A model generated the notes under the pieces. The model ran no database searches. It was not told where the DNA came from and saw only the letters and a list, made by a program, of their open reading frames with translations. Below, piece after piece: positions 53,722 through 62,106 of a stretch of DNA of 64,000 nt. The DNA comes from Clostridia bacterium. GTDB lineage: Bacteria; Bacillota; Clostridia; Oscillospirales; Acutalibacteraceae. The DNA lies in contig JAFRMR010000023.1 of NCBI GenBank assembly GCA_017430535.1, positions 1-64,000 of the forward strand, in the 5' to 3' direction. The position numbers were made by a program, and so were the translations under genes. The stretch's first letter is position 1, and each line of letters begins with the position of its first letter.

Positions 53722-54414
53722 TTATATCCCTCTCACATCACAGAAATCAACATAGGGGCTGAGAATATCTCTGAACTCCAGCATGCTCTGCTTTGAGAAT
53801 GGCTGAAGGCCGAAACCGATGAGCTCGCCGGAATCCTTGAACTGCTGAAGGTAGTGCCTCTTTGCACCGGCAACCCATTTGCCCATTTCTTCAATATCCT
53901 GCGCGGTATGAAGGCCCTGAGCAACGGTGGTGCGGAATTCATAATCCGCCCCGGAGTTTTTAAGGAACTCCATACTCTCATTGACTTTGGATGTATCGTA
54001 ATCTTTTATGCCCACACACTGGGGATATCCGCTTTTTGAGGACTTGACATCCATAGCCACATAATCCGCAAGCCCGTTTTCAACTATCCTCTTAAGCTTT
54101 TCGGGATAAGTGCCGTTGGTATCAAGCTTGACAGCGAAACCCGCCTGCTTAACTTTTGCCATAAAGTCCTCAATATCCGGCTGCATAAGGGGCTCGCCGC
54201 CGGTTATTGCAACCCCCTCGAGTATGCCTTTCCTCTTTTGGAGAAGGTCAAATATCTCATCTTCGGAATAGGCCGGCTCGGAAGGCGGATTTATAACCAG
54301 AGGGGAATTGTGGCAGAAGGGACAGCGCAGATTGCACCCGCCTGTGAACACAGTGCAGGCCATCTTGCCCGGAAAATCCAGAAGTGTAAGTTTCTGCAGA
54401 CCCTGTATATTCAT
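53722..54414 (-). CDS. nrdG: Radical SAM activating enzyme of class III ribonucleotide reductase
   Basis: A 230-residue AdoMet radical protein that installs the glycyl radical on NrdD. The 4Fe-4S cluster Cys are C27, C31 and C34 in GGCNLRCPFCHNS; GVAITGGEPLMQPD is the AdoMet-binding GGE motif and VKLDTNGTYPE follows. This is the longer activase form found with anaerobe NrdDs rather than the 154-residue E. coli form. It lies directly upstream of nrdD with its own NrdR-controlled promoter. Confidence 0.93.
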   Translation of the reverse strand: MNIQGLQKLTLLDFPGKMACTVFTGGCNLRCPFCHNSPLVINPPSEPAYSEDEIFDLLQKRKGILEGVAITGGEPLMQPDIEDFMAKVKQAGFAVKLDTNGTYPEKLKRIVENGLADYVAMDVKSSKSGYPQCVGIKDYDTSKVNESMEFLKNSGADYEFRTTVAQGLHTAQDIEEMGKWVAGAKRHYLQQFKDSGELIGFGLQPFSKQSMLEFRDILSPYVDFCDVRGI

Positions 54415-54455
54415 TTCAGCCCCTCCTTAATATCACAATTTGTGTTTGCTAAGAT

Positions 54456-54484
54456 AAGATACCACAACATATTGTGGTTGTCAA
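54456..54484 (-). promoter_or_regulatory. Promoter of nrdG
   Basis: Minus strand TTGACA (54484-54479), 17-nt spacer, TATCTT (54461-54456). The spacer is itself the NrdR palindrome. Confidence 0.7.
54462..54477. promoter_or_regulatory. NrdR box inside the nrdG promoter spacer
   Basis: CCACAACATATTGTGG matches 13 of 16 consensus positions; ACCACAA and TTGTGGT are inverted copies. Bound NrdR would block RNA polymerase directly. A poorer CACAATTTGTG at about 54434-54444 may be a second half-site. Confidence 0.7.
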
Positions 54485-54530
54485 TATAAAAAACGGATAT
54501 TTTGAGGATTTTTTTACAGCAATAATATAA

Positions 54531-54559
54531 TTGATATTTCGGAGACAGTATGGTATGAT
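54531..54559 (+). promoter_or_regulatory. Promoter of the second GPH transporter gene
   Basis: TTGATA (54531-54536), 17-nt spacer, TATGAT (54554-54559) with extended TGG. Confidence 0.6.
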
Positions 54560-54581
54560 AAATTTTACAAGGAGTGATATG

Positions 54582-55943
54582 ATGAGTAACGAAATTGAAG
54601 AAAAGGTGCCGCTTTCATCAAAGCTGTGGCTTTGCTCGGCGGACTGCCTGTGCACCACCCTTTGCAGCCTGCTGACAGGCGGCGGTATGACCTACTTTTT
54701 TACAAAGTTCCTGGGCCTCGGCGAAGGGCTGGCGAGCACGGTATGGATAATATTTGCAATATGGAATGCTCTGAACGACCCGCTGTTCGGCTATATTTCG
54801 GACAGGACAAAATCAAAACTGGGCAGAAGGATACCTTACATTAGGTACGGCTCATTTCTCTACGCTCTGTTTTTCATAATCACCTGGGTTAAATGGCCTC
54901 TGGGCGGCTCCCAGGCGGCTCTTTTTGCGCAGATGCTGACCACTTTATTTTTATTTGATACATTATATACTGCCATTGCCACATCCCTTTATGTTATGCC
55001 CTACACCATGGCGGTATCAAACAAGGCAAGGGGCAATATATTCCTGATGAAGATATTCTTCACCCTGCTTGCAATGGGTATTCCCCTTGTGGTATTCCCC
55101 CTTATCAAACCGGAACCCGGTGAAAATCCCCTGCAGTTCCAGCTTATTATGACGGGAATCGGAATATTCTCATTCCTCATAATATTCCTCTCAACATTTT
55201 TCTATAAAGAAAAAGTGCAGAATGAGAGCGAGGAGGAGCTGGGAATCATAAAATCCGTTACCACCTGCTTTAAAAACCGCTCTTTCATTATATTTGAAGT
55301 GCTCTCATTTACGGTTATTTTTATACAGACAATACTCATGCAGGGCGTTATCTACTATTTTGATGAATTCAGCATGCCTATGGCGGTAGCTTACGGGCTG
55401 CTGGGGGCAGGCGCTGTTTTCGGAGTGGTTCTTTGGAGCACAAAGGTTAAAACCTGGGGCGTAAAAAACTGCACGCTGATTATGTGCATTATATTTGCAG
55501 TAGGCGCGGCGTTTATGGCGGTATTCGGCAAGAATAATATTGTGGCCGGGGTGGCTTTCTTTACCGCAGGCATGGGCTTTGCGGGCGGTATGTTCCTTAT
55601 ACCCCTGATGAACGGCGATGTTATTGACTATGATGAAAGCGTAACCGGCATAAGGCGCGAGGGAATGTACGCCGGGGTAAACAGCCTTATTACCAAGCCG
55701 GCCATAAGCTTTGCGAACTCCGCTTTTATTATGATTGCAGGAGCTTTCGGCTACGATACAACCCTTCAGAGCGGCCTGCAGAGCGAATGGGCCAAGCAGG
55801 GCATACTTGTTGCCTGGATGGCCGTACCCTCTGCGCTGCTGATAATATGCGCAATAAGCCTTAAATTCTACCCCCTGGCGGGAGAAAAATGGGCAGAAAC
55901 CAAGCAGATGATAGAGAAAAAACACAAAGACTCACAGGAATAA
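54582..55943 (+). CDS. GPH-family sugar:cation symporter
   Basis: A 453-residue twelve-helix transporter. Hallmarks are NALNDPLFGYISDRTKSKLGRR (the first cytosolic loop, D-G-R-R signature) near residue 65, and TGIRREGMYAGVNSLITKPAI before helix 11. The final helix VAWMAVPSALLIICAISLKF is followed by a charged tail. GPH members carry glycosides, pentosides or hexuronides with Na+ or H+; no sugar enzyme is adjacent to name the substrate. GGAG upstream favours ATG 54582; ATG 54579 is also possible. Confidence 0.85.
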   Translation: MSNEIEEKVPLSSKLWLCSADCLCTTLCSLLTGGGMTYFFTKFLGLGEGLASTVWIIFAIWNALNDPLFGYISDRTKSKLGRRIPYIRYGSFLYALFFIITWVKWPLGGSQAALFAQMLTTLFLFDTLYTAIATSLYVMPYTMAVSNKARGNIFLMKIFFTLLAMGIPLVVFPLIKPEPGENPLQFQLIMTGIGIFSFLIIFLSTFFYKEKVQNESEEELGIIKSVTTCFKNRSFIIFEVLSFTVIFIQTILMQGVIYYFDEFSMPMAVAYGLLGAGAVFGVVLWSTKVKTWGVKNCTLIMCIIFAVGAAFMAVFGKNNIVAGVAFFTAGMGFAGGMFLIPLMNGDVIDYDESVTGIRREGMYAGVNSLITKPAISFANSAFIMIAGAFGYDTTLQSGLQSEWAKQGILVAWMAVPSALLIICAISLKFYPLAGEKWAETKQMIEKKHKDSQE

Positions 55944-55948
55944 GATAA

Positions 55949-55978
55949 AACTCCGGTCAAAATTGACCGGAGTTTTTT
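55949..55978 (+). terminator. Terminator of the GPH transporter gene
   Basis: AACTCCGGTCAA and TTGACCGGAGTT form a 12-bp stem with a 2-nt apparent loop, followed by T-run. Confidence 0.93.
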
Positions 55979-56009
55979 AGTTTATAAGTAACAAGTGATA
56001 AGGTAATTT

Positions 56010-56057
56010 TTATTTAAGAGAATCCAGAAAAGCATCGGCATCATTTCCCCTTACCAT
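56010..56057 (-). pseudogene. Possible C-terminal remnant of a lost gene
   Basis: In an otherwise empty gap, the minus strand reads ATG then VRGNDADAFLDSLK and stop, with gene-like codon use and an amphipathic end like a real protein C-terminus. Upstream the frame is not a recognisable gene. It may be a decayed relic; a chance reading is possible. The rest of 55980-56200 holds only the hairpin at 56097-56131. Confidence 0.25.
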
Positions 56058-56096
56058 TTATTACGACACATTTTGAAACAGAATCCTTAAATATCA

Positions 56097-56131
56097 AAGG
56101 GAACGGAGAAATTGTTGTTCTCCGTTCCCTT
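56097..56131 (-). terminator. Hairpin, probable terminator of the accessory cluster
   Basis: AAGGGAACGGAGAA and TTCTCCGTTCCCTT form a 14-bp perfect stem with a 7-nt loop. On the minus strand it is followed by TGATATTT, a weak T-tract. It lies about 70 bp past the last gene of the cluster. Confidence 0.6.
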
Positions 56132-56200
56132 AAAAATGTAAGAAATATTAAGTTGCATATGTTCAAGAGGTATTAAATAAATGTTTATACTATAATCAGT

Positions 56201-56716
56201 TCAAATCTTTTTCCCGTAATAAATCACATCAATAACAGTTCCGTCGGGGAAACTTTCTTTACCTTGTTTGATAAACTCATCAAATCCGAAATGCTTATAT
56301 ATTTTCAGATTCTTTTCATCATCCGGTTCAACGCCCAGTGTTACTTTTGTATAGCCTTTGTTTCGCAGGTCATCAATAATATAATGAAACAGTTTTGAAA
56401 AATAACCCAATCCCTGATATTCGGCAGCAGTTCTGAATGCGCAAAGATATGCCGTTTGATTGTCTACCAATCCATCACTATTCTGCACCGTGTCTGAATG
56501 TATTAAAGCAGTCGCTTCGCAAATAATCATTCCGTCTAAGATTCCGTAAAAAGGGATTGATTTACCTTTATTGTAGTTCTTGATTGCTTCCTCTTTCCAG
56601 ACTATCCAGTTGTTGTTTCCGGGATGAAGTGCTATTTCATAATCCCACTTTTTATTTATTTCTTCAATAGAAGCAATTGTGCAAATGTAGTTTTTCGTTG
56701 TTTGCGGGCCATCCAT
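56201..56716 (-). CDS. GNAT-family acetyltransferase
   Basis: A 171-residue N-acetyltransferase. The acetyl-CoA motif A region is AAEYQGLGYFSKLFHYIIDDL near residues 105-125 (Q/R-x-x-G-x-G/A type), preceded by a strand TAYLCAFRTA and followed by VTLGVEPDDEKNLKIYKHFGF, the classic GNAT tail. Substrate unknown. It follows the kinase-methyltransferase fusion by 7 nt and is last in the 61110-56201 run. Confidence 0.85.
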   Translation of the reverse strand: MDGPQTTKNYICTIASIEEINKKWDYEIALHPGNNNWIVWKEEAIKNYNKGKSIPFYGILDGMIICEATALIHSDTVQNSDGLVDNQTAYLCAFRTAAEYQGLGYFSKLFHYIIDDLRNKGYTKVTLGVEPDDEKNLKIYKHFGFDEFIKQGKESFPDGTVIDVIYYGKKI

Positions 56717-56723
56717 AATATCA

Positions 56724-57809
56724 CTATCTTCTTTCCGCGGTGAAAATGAATCCTAATTCTGTTTCAGACAATTCAATATTTCTAAAGCCGGATGCTTTTA
56801 AATACTTATCTGTATCGTCGGGATTGTCCGGAAAGATGTGTATCTTCCTTGTCCCCATATCAATAAATGAATCCCGATTTTTATCAATGGAAAGCACGAA
56901 CTTTCCGCCCGGATTCAACAACCCGTATATTTTATCAATCGCCTTTTGCTTGTCTTCAATATGCATGAATGTAAGTGACGAATAAATTACATCATATCCG
57001 CGTGTGAACTTAAAACTGCTGAAATCGCCGCAAAACAAGGTAACATTATTAAAGTCTGAAAGATGTTCCTTTGCCCGCTCTACTGTTTTCGGTGAAATAT
57101 CAATGCCGGTGAATTCCCGACAAAGCGGAGCGACTCTGACCGCCAGTCTGCCTGTCCCGACACCGATTTCAAGCACGGATTTTTCCGGGGTTTCCTGCAT
57201 CTTATCAATAAAAGTCTGACCGTCCCACTTATCCATATAATCTTTTAACGGCTTAGGGTCGGTAACAGGGTCGTTACCTTCGTCAATGAGCGCATCATAG
57301 TGAGCGATTACATTCTCACTTCTCAGCTTTGCGAGAAAGCCATCCGCTTCCTGCCTGCTTTTGAAAATAAGAGATTTTTTGCCGGGAAATTTCTTTATGC
57401 GTTCCAGGACTGTCAGGCGGTTTTGTGAATAATAGTTTTTAACAGAATCAACAAACTCTGCCTCCAAATCATCGGCGTCCTGCCATGGCATATCCGGGCG
57501 CTGCATTCCGCGCCTTGCCATAATTCCTTCAAGGCAGACGTTTGTCGGAAAGTCAAGAAATATGATTGTGTCACACAGGGACATTCTCAACTCCATTGTG
57601 CCGCCGTAGTTGCCGTCCATTATCCATTCATCCGTTGCACCGATTTCGTTGATTTTTCCAATCAGTTCCTCGCGTGACAAAGTAGTCTTGTCTTCATGCC
57701 AGTTAATCATATCAAGGTGATAAAGGGGCAACCCCGTGATGTCGTGCAAGGTTCTTGAAAATACACTTTTGCCACTGCCCGGGCAACCAATTACAATAAC
57801 TTTTTTCAT
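56724..57809 (-). CDS. Fusion of a FlaR-like P-loop kinase and a class I SAM methyltransferase
   Basis: A 361-residue two-domain protein. Residues 1 to about 165 match the adenylate-kinase-like topology-modulation (FlaR) family: P-loop GCPGSGKS (8-15), LYHLDMINWHED, WIMDGNYGGTMELR, FLDFPTNVCLEGI and IFKSRQEADGFLAKL. Residues about 195-361 are a Rossmann methyltransferase with motif I VLEIGVGTGR (212-221), GIDISPKTVERAKEHL and LNPGGKFVLSID. Both active sites look intact. No substrate is known for FlaR-like kinases. A separate kinase and methyltransferase pair follows upstream in the same run. Confidence 0.82.
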   Translation of the reverse strand: MKKVIVIGCPGSGKSVFSRTLHDITGLPLYHLDMINWHEDKTTLSREELIGKINEIGATDEWIMDGNYGGTMELRMSLCDTIIFLDFPTNVCLEGIMARRGMQRPDMPWQDADDLEAEFVDSVKNYYSQNRLTVLERIKKFPGKKSLIFKSRQEADGFLAKLRSENVIAHYDALIDEGNDPVTDPKPLKDYMDKWDGQTFIDKMQETPEKSVLEIGVGTGRLAVRVAPLCREFTGIDISPKTVERAKEHLSDFNNVTLFCGDFSSFKFTRGYDVIYSSLTFMHIEDKQKAIDKIYGLLNPGGKFVLSIDKNRDSFIDMGTRKIHIFPDNPDDTDKYLKASGFRNIELSETELGFIFTAERR

Positions 57810-57820
57810 AATTTATTTTA

Positions 57821-58618
57821 TCAATTCTTCCTCAAAATATCCAGCGTATGATGCGAAGCACCGATTAAATCCTGTCGCTCGCAGATTGACAGGTGATAAT
57901 CCACCCATTTTTCAAAAGTGAAATCATCCATTTCGTCGATGCATTCCGTCATATAATTCGTCGCGCCGTCGGTTGCTATAAGCTTTTCGCGGGTGACATT
58001 TACTGTTGCGTCCAGTTCAGCAATATCCTCCGTGCGATACAGTTCAAATATTTCTTTCGGATCACTTTTACAGTGCCATTCATCAAGCAACATATTATTA
58101 TCAAGAATATATTGCAAATTGCCCTGACGAAAACCGAAATTGATGATTGTCGGCTCGTTCATACAGTATGCAACCAGAATGAATCCGCCCAGTTTCGTCA
58201 CGCGTACGGCTTCCGAGAGTGCCTTTTTCTTATCTTCAAAAGTGAAAAGGTGATACATCGGTCCGAGCAGAAGCGTCATATCAAAGCTGTTATCGGCAAA
58301 ACGGGATAAATCAAGCGCGTTTCCCTGAATCGCGGTAAGCATTTCACTTCCGTCAAGCTTTTGCCTTAGAATATCAAGGTTATGTTCAACCAATTCGACG
58401 GCAGTTACATCAAAGCCCTCTTTTGCCAGCGAGACGCTGTAACGGCCTGTGCCGGCACCGACTTCAAGAATACATTTAGCGTTTACAGCTTCTGCACATT
58501 CATGAATATATTTTTGTGTAGTGATATATTCAACACTCCCGTGCTTTGAAAGCAGTCGGCCTTCTTCATCGTGAGATTCGTAATGTTCAGTTAATATTTC
58601 AAATTCATTCATAGTCAT
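57821..58618 (-). CDS. Class I SAM-dependent methyltransferase
   Basis: A 265-residue methyltransferase. Motif I is CILEVGAGTGRYSVSLA (about 49-65), with VTAVELVEHNLDIL, the FDMTLLLGPMYHLF motif and VRVTKLGGFILVAY as the later strands. The sequence GPMYHL and a His-rich C-terminus (VDYHLSICERQDLIGASHHTLDIL) are typical of small-molecule methyltransferases of the UbiE/YcgJ type. Target unknown. Its start lies inside the end of the upstream kinase gene (14-nt overlap), indicating coupled translation. Confidence 0.85.
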   Translation of the reverse strand: MTMNEFEILTEHYESHDEEGRLLSKHGSVEYITTQKYIHECAEAVNAKCILEVGAGTGRYSVSLAKEGFDVTAVELVEHNLDILRQKLDGSEMLTAIQGNALDLSRFADNSFDMTLLLGPMYHLFTFEDKKKALSEAVRVTKLGGFILVAYCMNEPTIINFGFRQGNLQYILDNNMLLDEWHCKSDPKEIFELYRTEDIAELDATVNVTREKLIATDGATNYMTECIDEMDDFTFEKWVDYHLSICERQDLIGASHHTLDILRKN

Positions 58619-59123
58619 TCATAGATTCATCATAATTGTTATCAATCAATATCAGCCCGTTTTTGCAATATGAGAAAGATTCAATATACATCCTGTTTTC
58701 TTTAACGGCTGTTTCAATGTCAAAATCGGAGTCATCAAAACGGTGCTCAATAACCGAGGCGAATTTTTTAATATCGGTAAAGCGGGAGCGGATATATTCC
58801 TCTGACATGGCAAGGCAGTAAAACCTGATTTCATCAAGATATTCAGAAGTAAAATCGCTCTCCCATTGAGGGGGAACATAACCGCCCTCAACAATAAGAT
58901 TTTGTTTGTTTTCAACGGCGGTTTTTATTATCTCACGGATAACGGGCCAGAGATACGAGGTCATCTGCTCATCATCATAAGGGGTAAGGTACGTTTTGCC
59001 GCTTCTTATAAGGCCCATTTTGATATGGTCCATTGAAATGTACGGATATTTATATTTTTCAAGCAGCTTCTGAGCCAGCAGGGTTTTGCCGGTATGGGAA
59101 GCCCCGGTAATAAGAATAATCAT
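58605..59123 (-). CDS. P-loop kinase (zeta-toxin/adenylate-kinase-like)
   Basis: A 172-residue AAA/kinase-fold protein. The P-loop is ILITGASHTGKTLLAQKL (G7-T14 core), the second acidic strand is NLIVEGGYVPP, and DIKKFASVIEHRFDD supplies basic lid residues. It resembles lone 2-phosphoglycerate-kinase or zeta-like kinases annotated only as ATP-binding proteins. Substrate unknown; no antitoxin gene is beside it, arguing against a zeta toxin. It overlaps the methyltransferase gene that follows. Confidence 0.75.
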   Translation of the reverse strand: MIILITGASHTGKTLLAQKLLEKYKYPYISMDHIKMGLIRSGKTYLTPYDDEQMTSYLWPVIREIIKTAVENKQNLIVEGGYVPPQWESDFTSEYLDEIRFYCLAMSEEYIRSRFTDIKKFASVIEHRFDDSDFDIETAVKENRMYIESFSYCKNGLILIDNNYDESMNDYE

Positions 59124-59140
59124 AGTTTATTTTCCGTTCT

Positions 59141-59893
59141 TTATATTTTCTCTTCCCTGTCTTCTTCTGTTCCGGGCTGCGATTCGGACCCTGATTGCGG
59201 GTGATTCTGAATGTAACGCGCCGAAAGCTTTTTATATAATGTTGCGCCGGGTATGCTGAGCAGAGCCGTTACCACGAAAACTATGGCGGCGACCTTGTAA
59301 TTATTCTGCCCGAGATAGGCACCGCAGACTGTGGAGGTAACTATGGCGGGAATACGCGCAATGGATGAGATAATCATGAACTCCGTAAGATTCATATCCG
59401 TAAGGCCGGCAAAATAAGTCATGGTATCCTTAGGTGTGCCGGGGATCAGATAAAAAATGAACAAAAGGCGGTTGCGCTTCTCCCGGTTCTGCAGGAACCG
59501 CATGGACTGCAGCTTGTTTTCAAGGCGGAAAAGCCGCAGGATGCGCATACCTATCCGCCGGGTCATAATCAGAATAATGATTGACCCGATGATATTACCA
59601 AGCAGGCACAGAGCAAATCCGCCGAACCAGCCCCAAACCAACCCGGCGGCAATCTCAATGGGCTCAGTCGGTATAAACTTGACCACCGTCTGCAGAACAC
59701 GGATTGCAACAAAAACTATAATGCCCCAGACGCCGAATCCGTCAATCCACGCTTTGAATCGGTCAGTATCCTTGATAAGCTCAATTGCGGACTTTCCAAA
59801 GTGCAGGTACAGGTAAACACACGCCCCGACAATTGCCAGCATTGCGACGATTATCAGGATACGCAGAATTATTGTTTTTTTCTTTTCATTCAT
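59141..59893 (-). CDS. TVP38/TMEM64 (DedA-like) membrane protein
   Basis: A 250-residue protein of five to six helices in the SNARE-associated/VTT family. Hallmarks are KFIPTEPIEIAAGLVWGWFGG with the conserved Pro and Gly, and FYLIPGTPKDTMTYFAGLTDMN (the F/Y-x-P-G-x-P-K-D motif, split here). Relatives act as lipid scramblases or undecaprenyl-phosphate translocases. The charged C-terminus is cytosolic. Its start overlaps the preceding acetyltransferase stop as TAATG. Confidence 0.92.
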   Translation of the reverse strand: MNEKKKTIILRILIIVAMLAIVGACVYLYLHFGKSAIELIKDTDRFKAWIDGFGVWGIIVFVAIRVLQTVVKFIPTEPIEIAAGLVWGWFGGFALCLLGNIIGSIIILIMTRRIGMRILRLFRLENKLQSMRFLQNREKRNRLLFIFYLIPGTPKDTMTYFAGLTDMNLTEFMIISSIARIPAIVTSTVCGAYLGQNNYKVAAIVFVVTALLSIPGATLYKKLSARYIQNHPQSGSESQPGTEEDREEKI

Positions 59894-60342
59894 TACAGTT
59901 TCTTTTCCATTCTGTAAAACTTTCCGTCCTTGTCTTCAGCTTCTTCATAAACGATAAAGCCGAGTTTTTTATAGAGATTCACGGCGGCAGTGTTATCACA
60001 ATCAACGCCCAGAGCAATAGATTTATATCCTTTTTCTTTTGCCTTGTCGAGCAGAAACATTGATATTGCTTCTCCGTAACCTTTGCCGCGCTCAGACCGT
60101 TTTACAATAAGGCGTGAAAAATACAGTCTCTCGCCGGGAATTGTGCCGTATTCGGGATTATCATAAACAAGGTCACATTCGGCAGTATATTCATCGTCAA
60201 CAGTGAGTATAAATACATCACGGTTGCCCGTCTTTATCTGCTCAATGAACATATCGGTATAAGGACAGGTCTGCATATTCCAGATTGCACTGCAATTTGA
60301 ATATTCATCAAGGTTTATTTGCTTAATCTTATAGGGCTTCAT
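59893..60342 (-). CDS. GNAT-family acetyltransferase
   Basis: A 149-residue N-acetyltransferase. The acetyl-CoA pyrophosphate loop is KRSERGKGYGEAISMFLLDKA (spanning about 85-105), after the strand LYFSRLIV, and AVNLYKKLGFIVYEE is the signature tail. Substrate unknown; it is not closely like aminoglycoside acetyltransferases. It follows a methyltransferase gene by 3 nt and overlaps the TVP38 gene. Confidence 0.87.
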   Translation of the reverse strand: MKPYKIKQINLDEYSNCSAIWNMQTCPYTDMFIEQIKTGNRDVFILTVDDEYTAECDLVYDNPEYGTIPGERLYFSRLIVKRSERGKGYGEAISMFLLDKAKEKGYKSIALGVDCDNTAAVNLYKKLGFIVYEEAEDKDGKFYRMEKKL

Positions 60343-60345
60343 TAT

Positions 60346-61110
60346 TCACTCCATTGTAAAATGCGAAATGTAGACTATATGGCGCACTTTAAAAGTTTCG
60401 GGACAGGTGCCGAGAAATTCCCGGTGGGCTTTATCCCAGCTTTCAAAAGTTTCTGCATCCATCGAGGCGAGTGTGCCGCGGCAGGCGGTCATCCTGCCGT
60501 GCCAGCTCTCGCGGTCAAACGAAATATCCGCATAAAATGATTCGGTCTGCCTGCCGGGGAAAATATCATCATACATATCGGCATCGGCGTTTCTGCCGCT
60601 GTTCCAGCCGGGATTGAACTGCTCCACAAGGGAAATACTCTCAGCGGCAATCTTATCCTCAAAATCCCAGTTCATAAATATCTTTATGAACTTTCCCCCG
60701 GGCCTGAGCATCCGCTTTATTTCAGACTGCATTTTATCCCTGCCGAAATACCAAAAGCACTGGGCGGCAGTTATAACATCAAAGGAGTTATCCGGCAGCC
60801 CGGTTGACTCGGCGGGTGAAACAAAATAATTTATATTGCGGCCGCTTTCGTCCGCTTCCCGCTTTGCAAAGGCAATCTGCTCCGCAGATATATCAACGCC
60901 TGTTATATCCGTATTTGCATTATACAGGTTTTTGGGCAAAACTCCTGTGCCTGTGCCGAGATCCAGCCAGGCGGTACCCCCTGCCCCAACCCCCAGAGCC
61001 CTGAGGCGGTCATAAAGCTCCCGCGGGTAAATGTCACGGTAAACGGCATAAAAAGCCGCGGTTTTACCGAAATCGAAGGCCCGGCCTTTATCAATTGAGT
61101 TTATTTTCAT
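60346..61110 (-). CDS. Class I SAM-dependent methyltransferase (UbiE-like)
   Basis: A 254-residue methyltransferase. Motif I is AWLDLGTGTGVLPKNL (47-62), followed by ITGVDISAEQIAFAKREA, FDVITAAQCFWYFG and RMLRPGGKFIKIFMNW. The AQCFWYF and RESWHGRM segments match small-molecule methyltransferases common in gut Firmicutes. Target unknown. GAGG sits eight bases before the start. First gene of the accessory run, 84 nt past iolE. Confidence 0.87.
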   Translation of the reverse strand: MKINSIDKGRAFDFGKTAAFYAVYRDIYPRELYDRLRALGVGAGGTAWLDLGTGTGVLPKNLYNANTDITGVDISAEQIAFAKREADESGRNINYFVSPAESTGLPDNSFDVITAAQCFWYFGRDKMQSEIKRMLRPGGKFIKIFMNWDFEDKIAAESISLVEQFNPGWNSGRNADADMYDDIFPGRQTESFYADISFDRESWHGRMTACRGTLASMDAETFESWDKAHREFLGTCPETFKVRHIVYISHFTME

Positions 61111-61140
61111 TTTTTATTCCTCAATACTTTTATGCAAGAG

Positions 61141-61172
61141 CGGCAGATATCCGCAAAAACGAATACCTGCCG
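61141..61172. terminator. Hairpin between iolE and the accessory run
   Basis: CGGCAGATATCCG and CGAATACCTGCCG form a 13-bp stem with two wobble/weak pairs and a 6-nt loop. There is no T-run on either side, so it may be a processing or attenuation site instead of a simple terminator. Confidence 0.35.
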
Positions 61173-61194
61173 GAAATCATCAATTATTGAAAAA

Positions 61195-62088
61195 TCAAAG
61201 ACCGGTTTTCTCTCTGATATAATTCCTTGCGATAAGAGCGTACTCATAGGGATTGGCCTTTGCGGGATCCTGCTCGGCCTCAACCACAACCCAGCCCTCA
61301 TATCCGCTGTCTGCAAGGATATCAAATACGGGAGTGAAATCAAAGTCGCCGTCACCGGGTACGGTAAATGCGCCGGCTCTGACACAGTCAAGGAAGCTCC
61401 AGCCCTCTTCTTTACCTTTGGCAATCACATCAAGGCGGGTGCTCTTGAGGTGAACATGTTTGATTCTGCCGGCGTATTTTTTAAGAACGCCGATGGCATC
61501 CTCACCGCTGAAAGCGAGATGACCGGTATCATAAAGAAGATATACAAGGCCGGGATCGGTAATTTCCATAAGTTTATCAATTTCTTCGGCAGTCTGTACT
61601 CCGGTGCCCATGTGATGATGAACTGTGAAATACATACCCTTTTCTTTTGCAAGGCGGCCCATTTCATTGAAGCCTTTTCTTATAAGCTCCCACTGCTCAT
61701 CGGTATAAACGGGTTTTTCGCCGAAAATGGACTTTGAAGTGCCCTGAATTGAGTTGCCCTGCTCGGAGGCGCCGATTACCCTTGCGCCAAGATCATAGAG
61801 GAAATCCCTGTGCTTTATAAAAGCGGCTATGGTTGCATCGTAACCTTCCGAAAGCAGAAGGGAGGAGAACCAGGCATTGCAAATCTGAAGGCCTCTTACA
61901 TCAAGCTTATGCTTAAGGGTGGCAACATCCTTTGGGTACTTATTGCCGATTTCGCTGCCCTTGAAGCCGGCCAGCGCCATTTCGCTGACACACTGCTCAA
62001 ATGTATTCTCTGCGCCTAAATCGGGAAGATCGTCGTTAGTCCAGGCGATAGGAGCTATAGCGAGTTTAACTTTATTTTTATCAAGCAT
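61195..62088 (-). CDS. iolE: Myo-inosose-2 dehydratase IolE
   Basis: A 297-residue AP-endonuclease-fold TIM barrel that dehydrates 2-keto-myo-inositol, second step of inositol catabolism. The opening [53 protein letters not shown] and [15 protein letters not shown] match IolE and include the Glu/Asp/His metal ligands. It follows iolD by 18 nt on the same strand, with GGAGG ahead of its ATG. Confidence 0.95.
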   Translation of the reverse strand: MLDKNKVKLAIAPIAWTNDDLPDLGAENTFEQCVSEMALAGFKGSEIGNKYPKDVATLKHKLDVRGLQICNAWFSSLLLSEGYDATIAAFIKHRDFLYDLGARVIGASEQGNSIQGTSKSIFGEKPVYTDEQWELIRKGFNEMGRLAKEKGMYFTVHHHMGTGVQTAEEIDKLMEITDPGLVYLLYDTGHLAFSGEDAIGVLKKYAGRIKHVHLKSTRLDVIAKGKEEGWSFLDCVRAGAFTVPGDGDFDFTPVFDILADSGYEGWVVVEAEQDPAKANPYEYALIARNYIREKTGL

Positions 62089-62106
62089 TTCATTTTCCTC
62101 CGTTAA

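Noticed and set aside
55305..55925. Minus-strand frame of 206 codons opposite the second GPH transporter
   Set aside because: Antisense shadow; no ribosome site, no motif, and the plus-strand protein is well supported.
58605..59123. Zeta-toxin of a toxin-antitoxin pair
   Set aside because: P-loop kinase fold fits loosely, but there is no small antitoxin gene next to it and the gene is embedded in a larger run.
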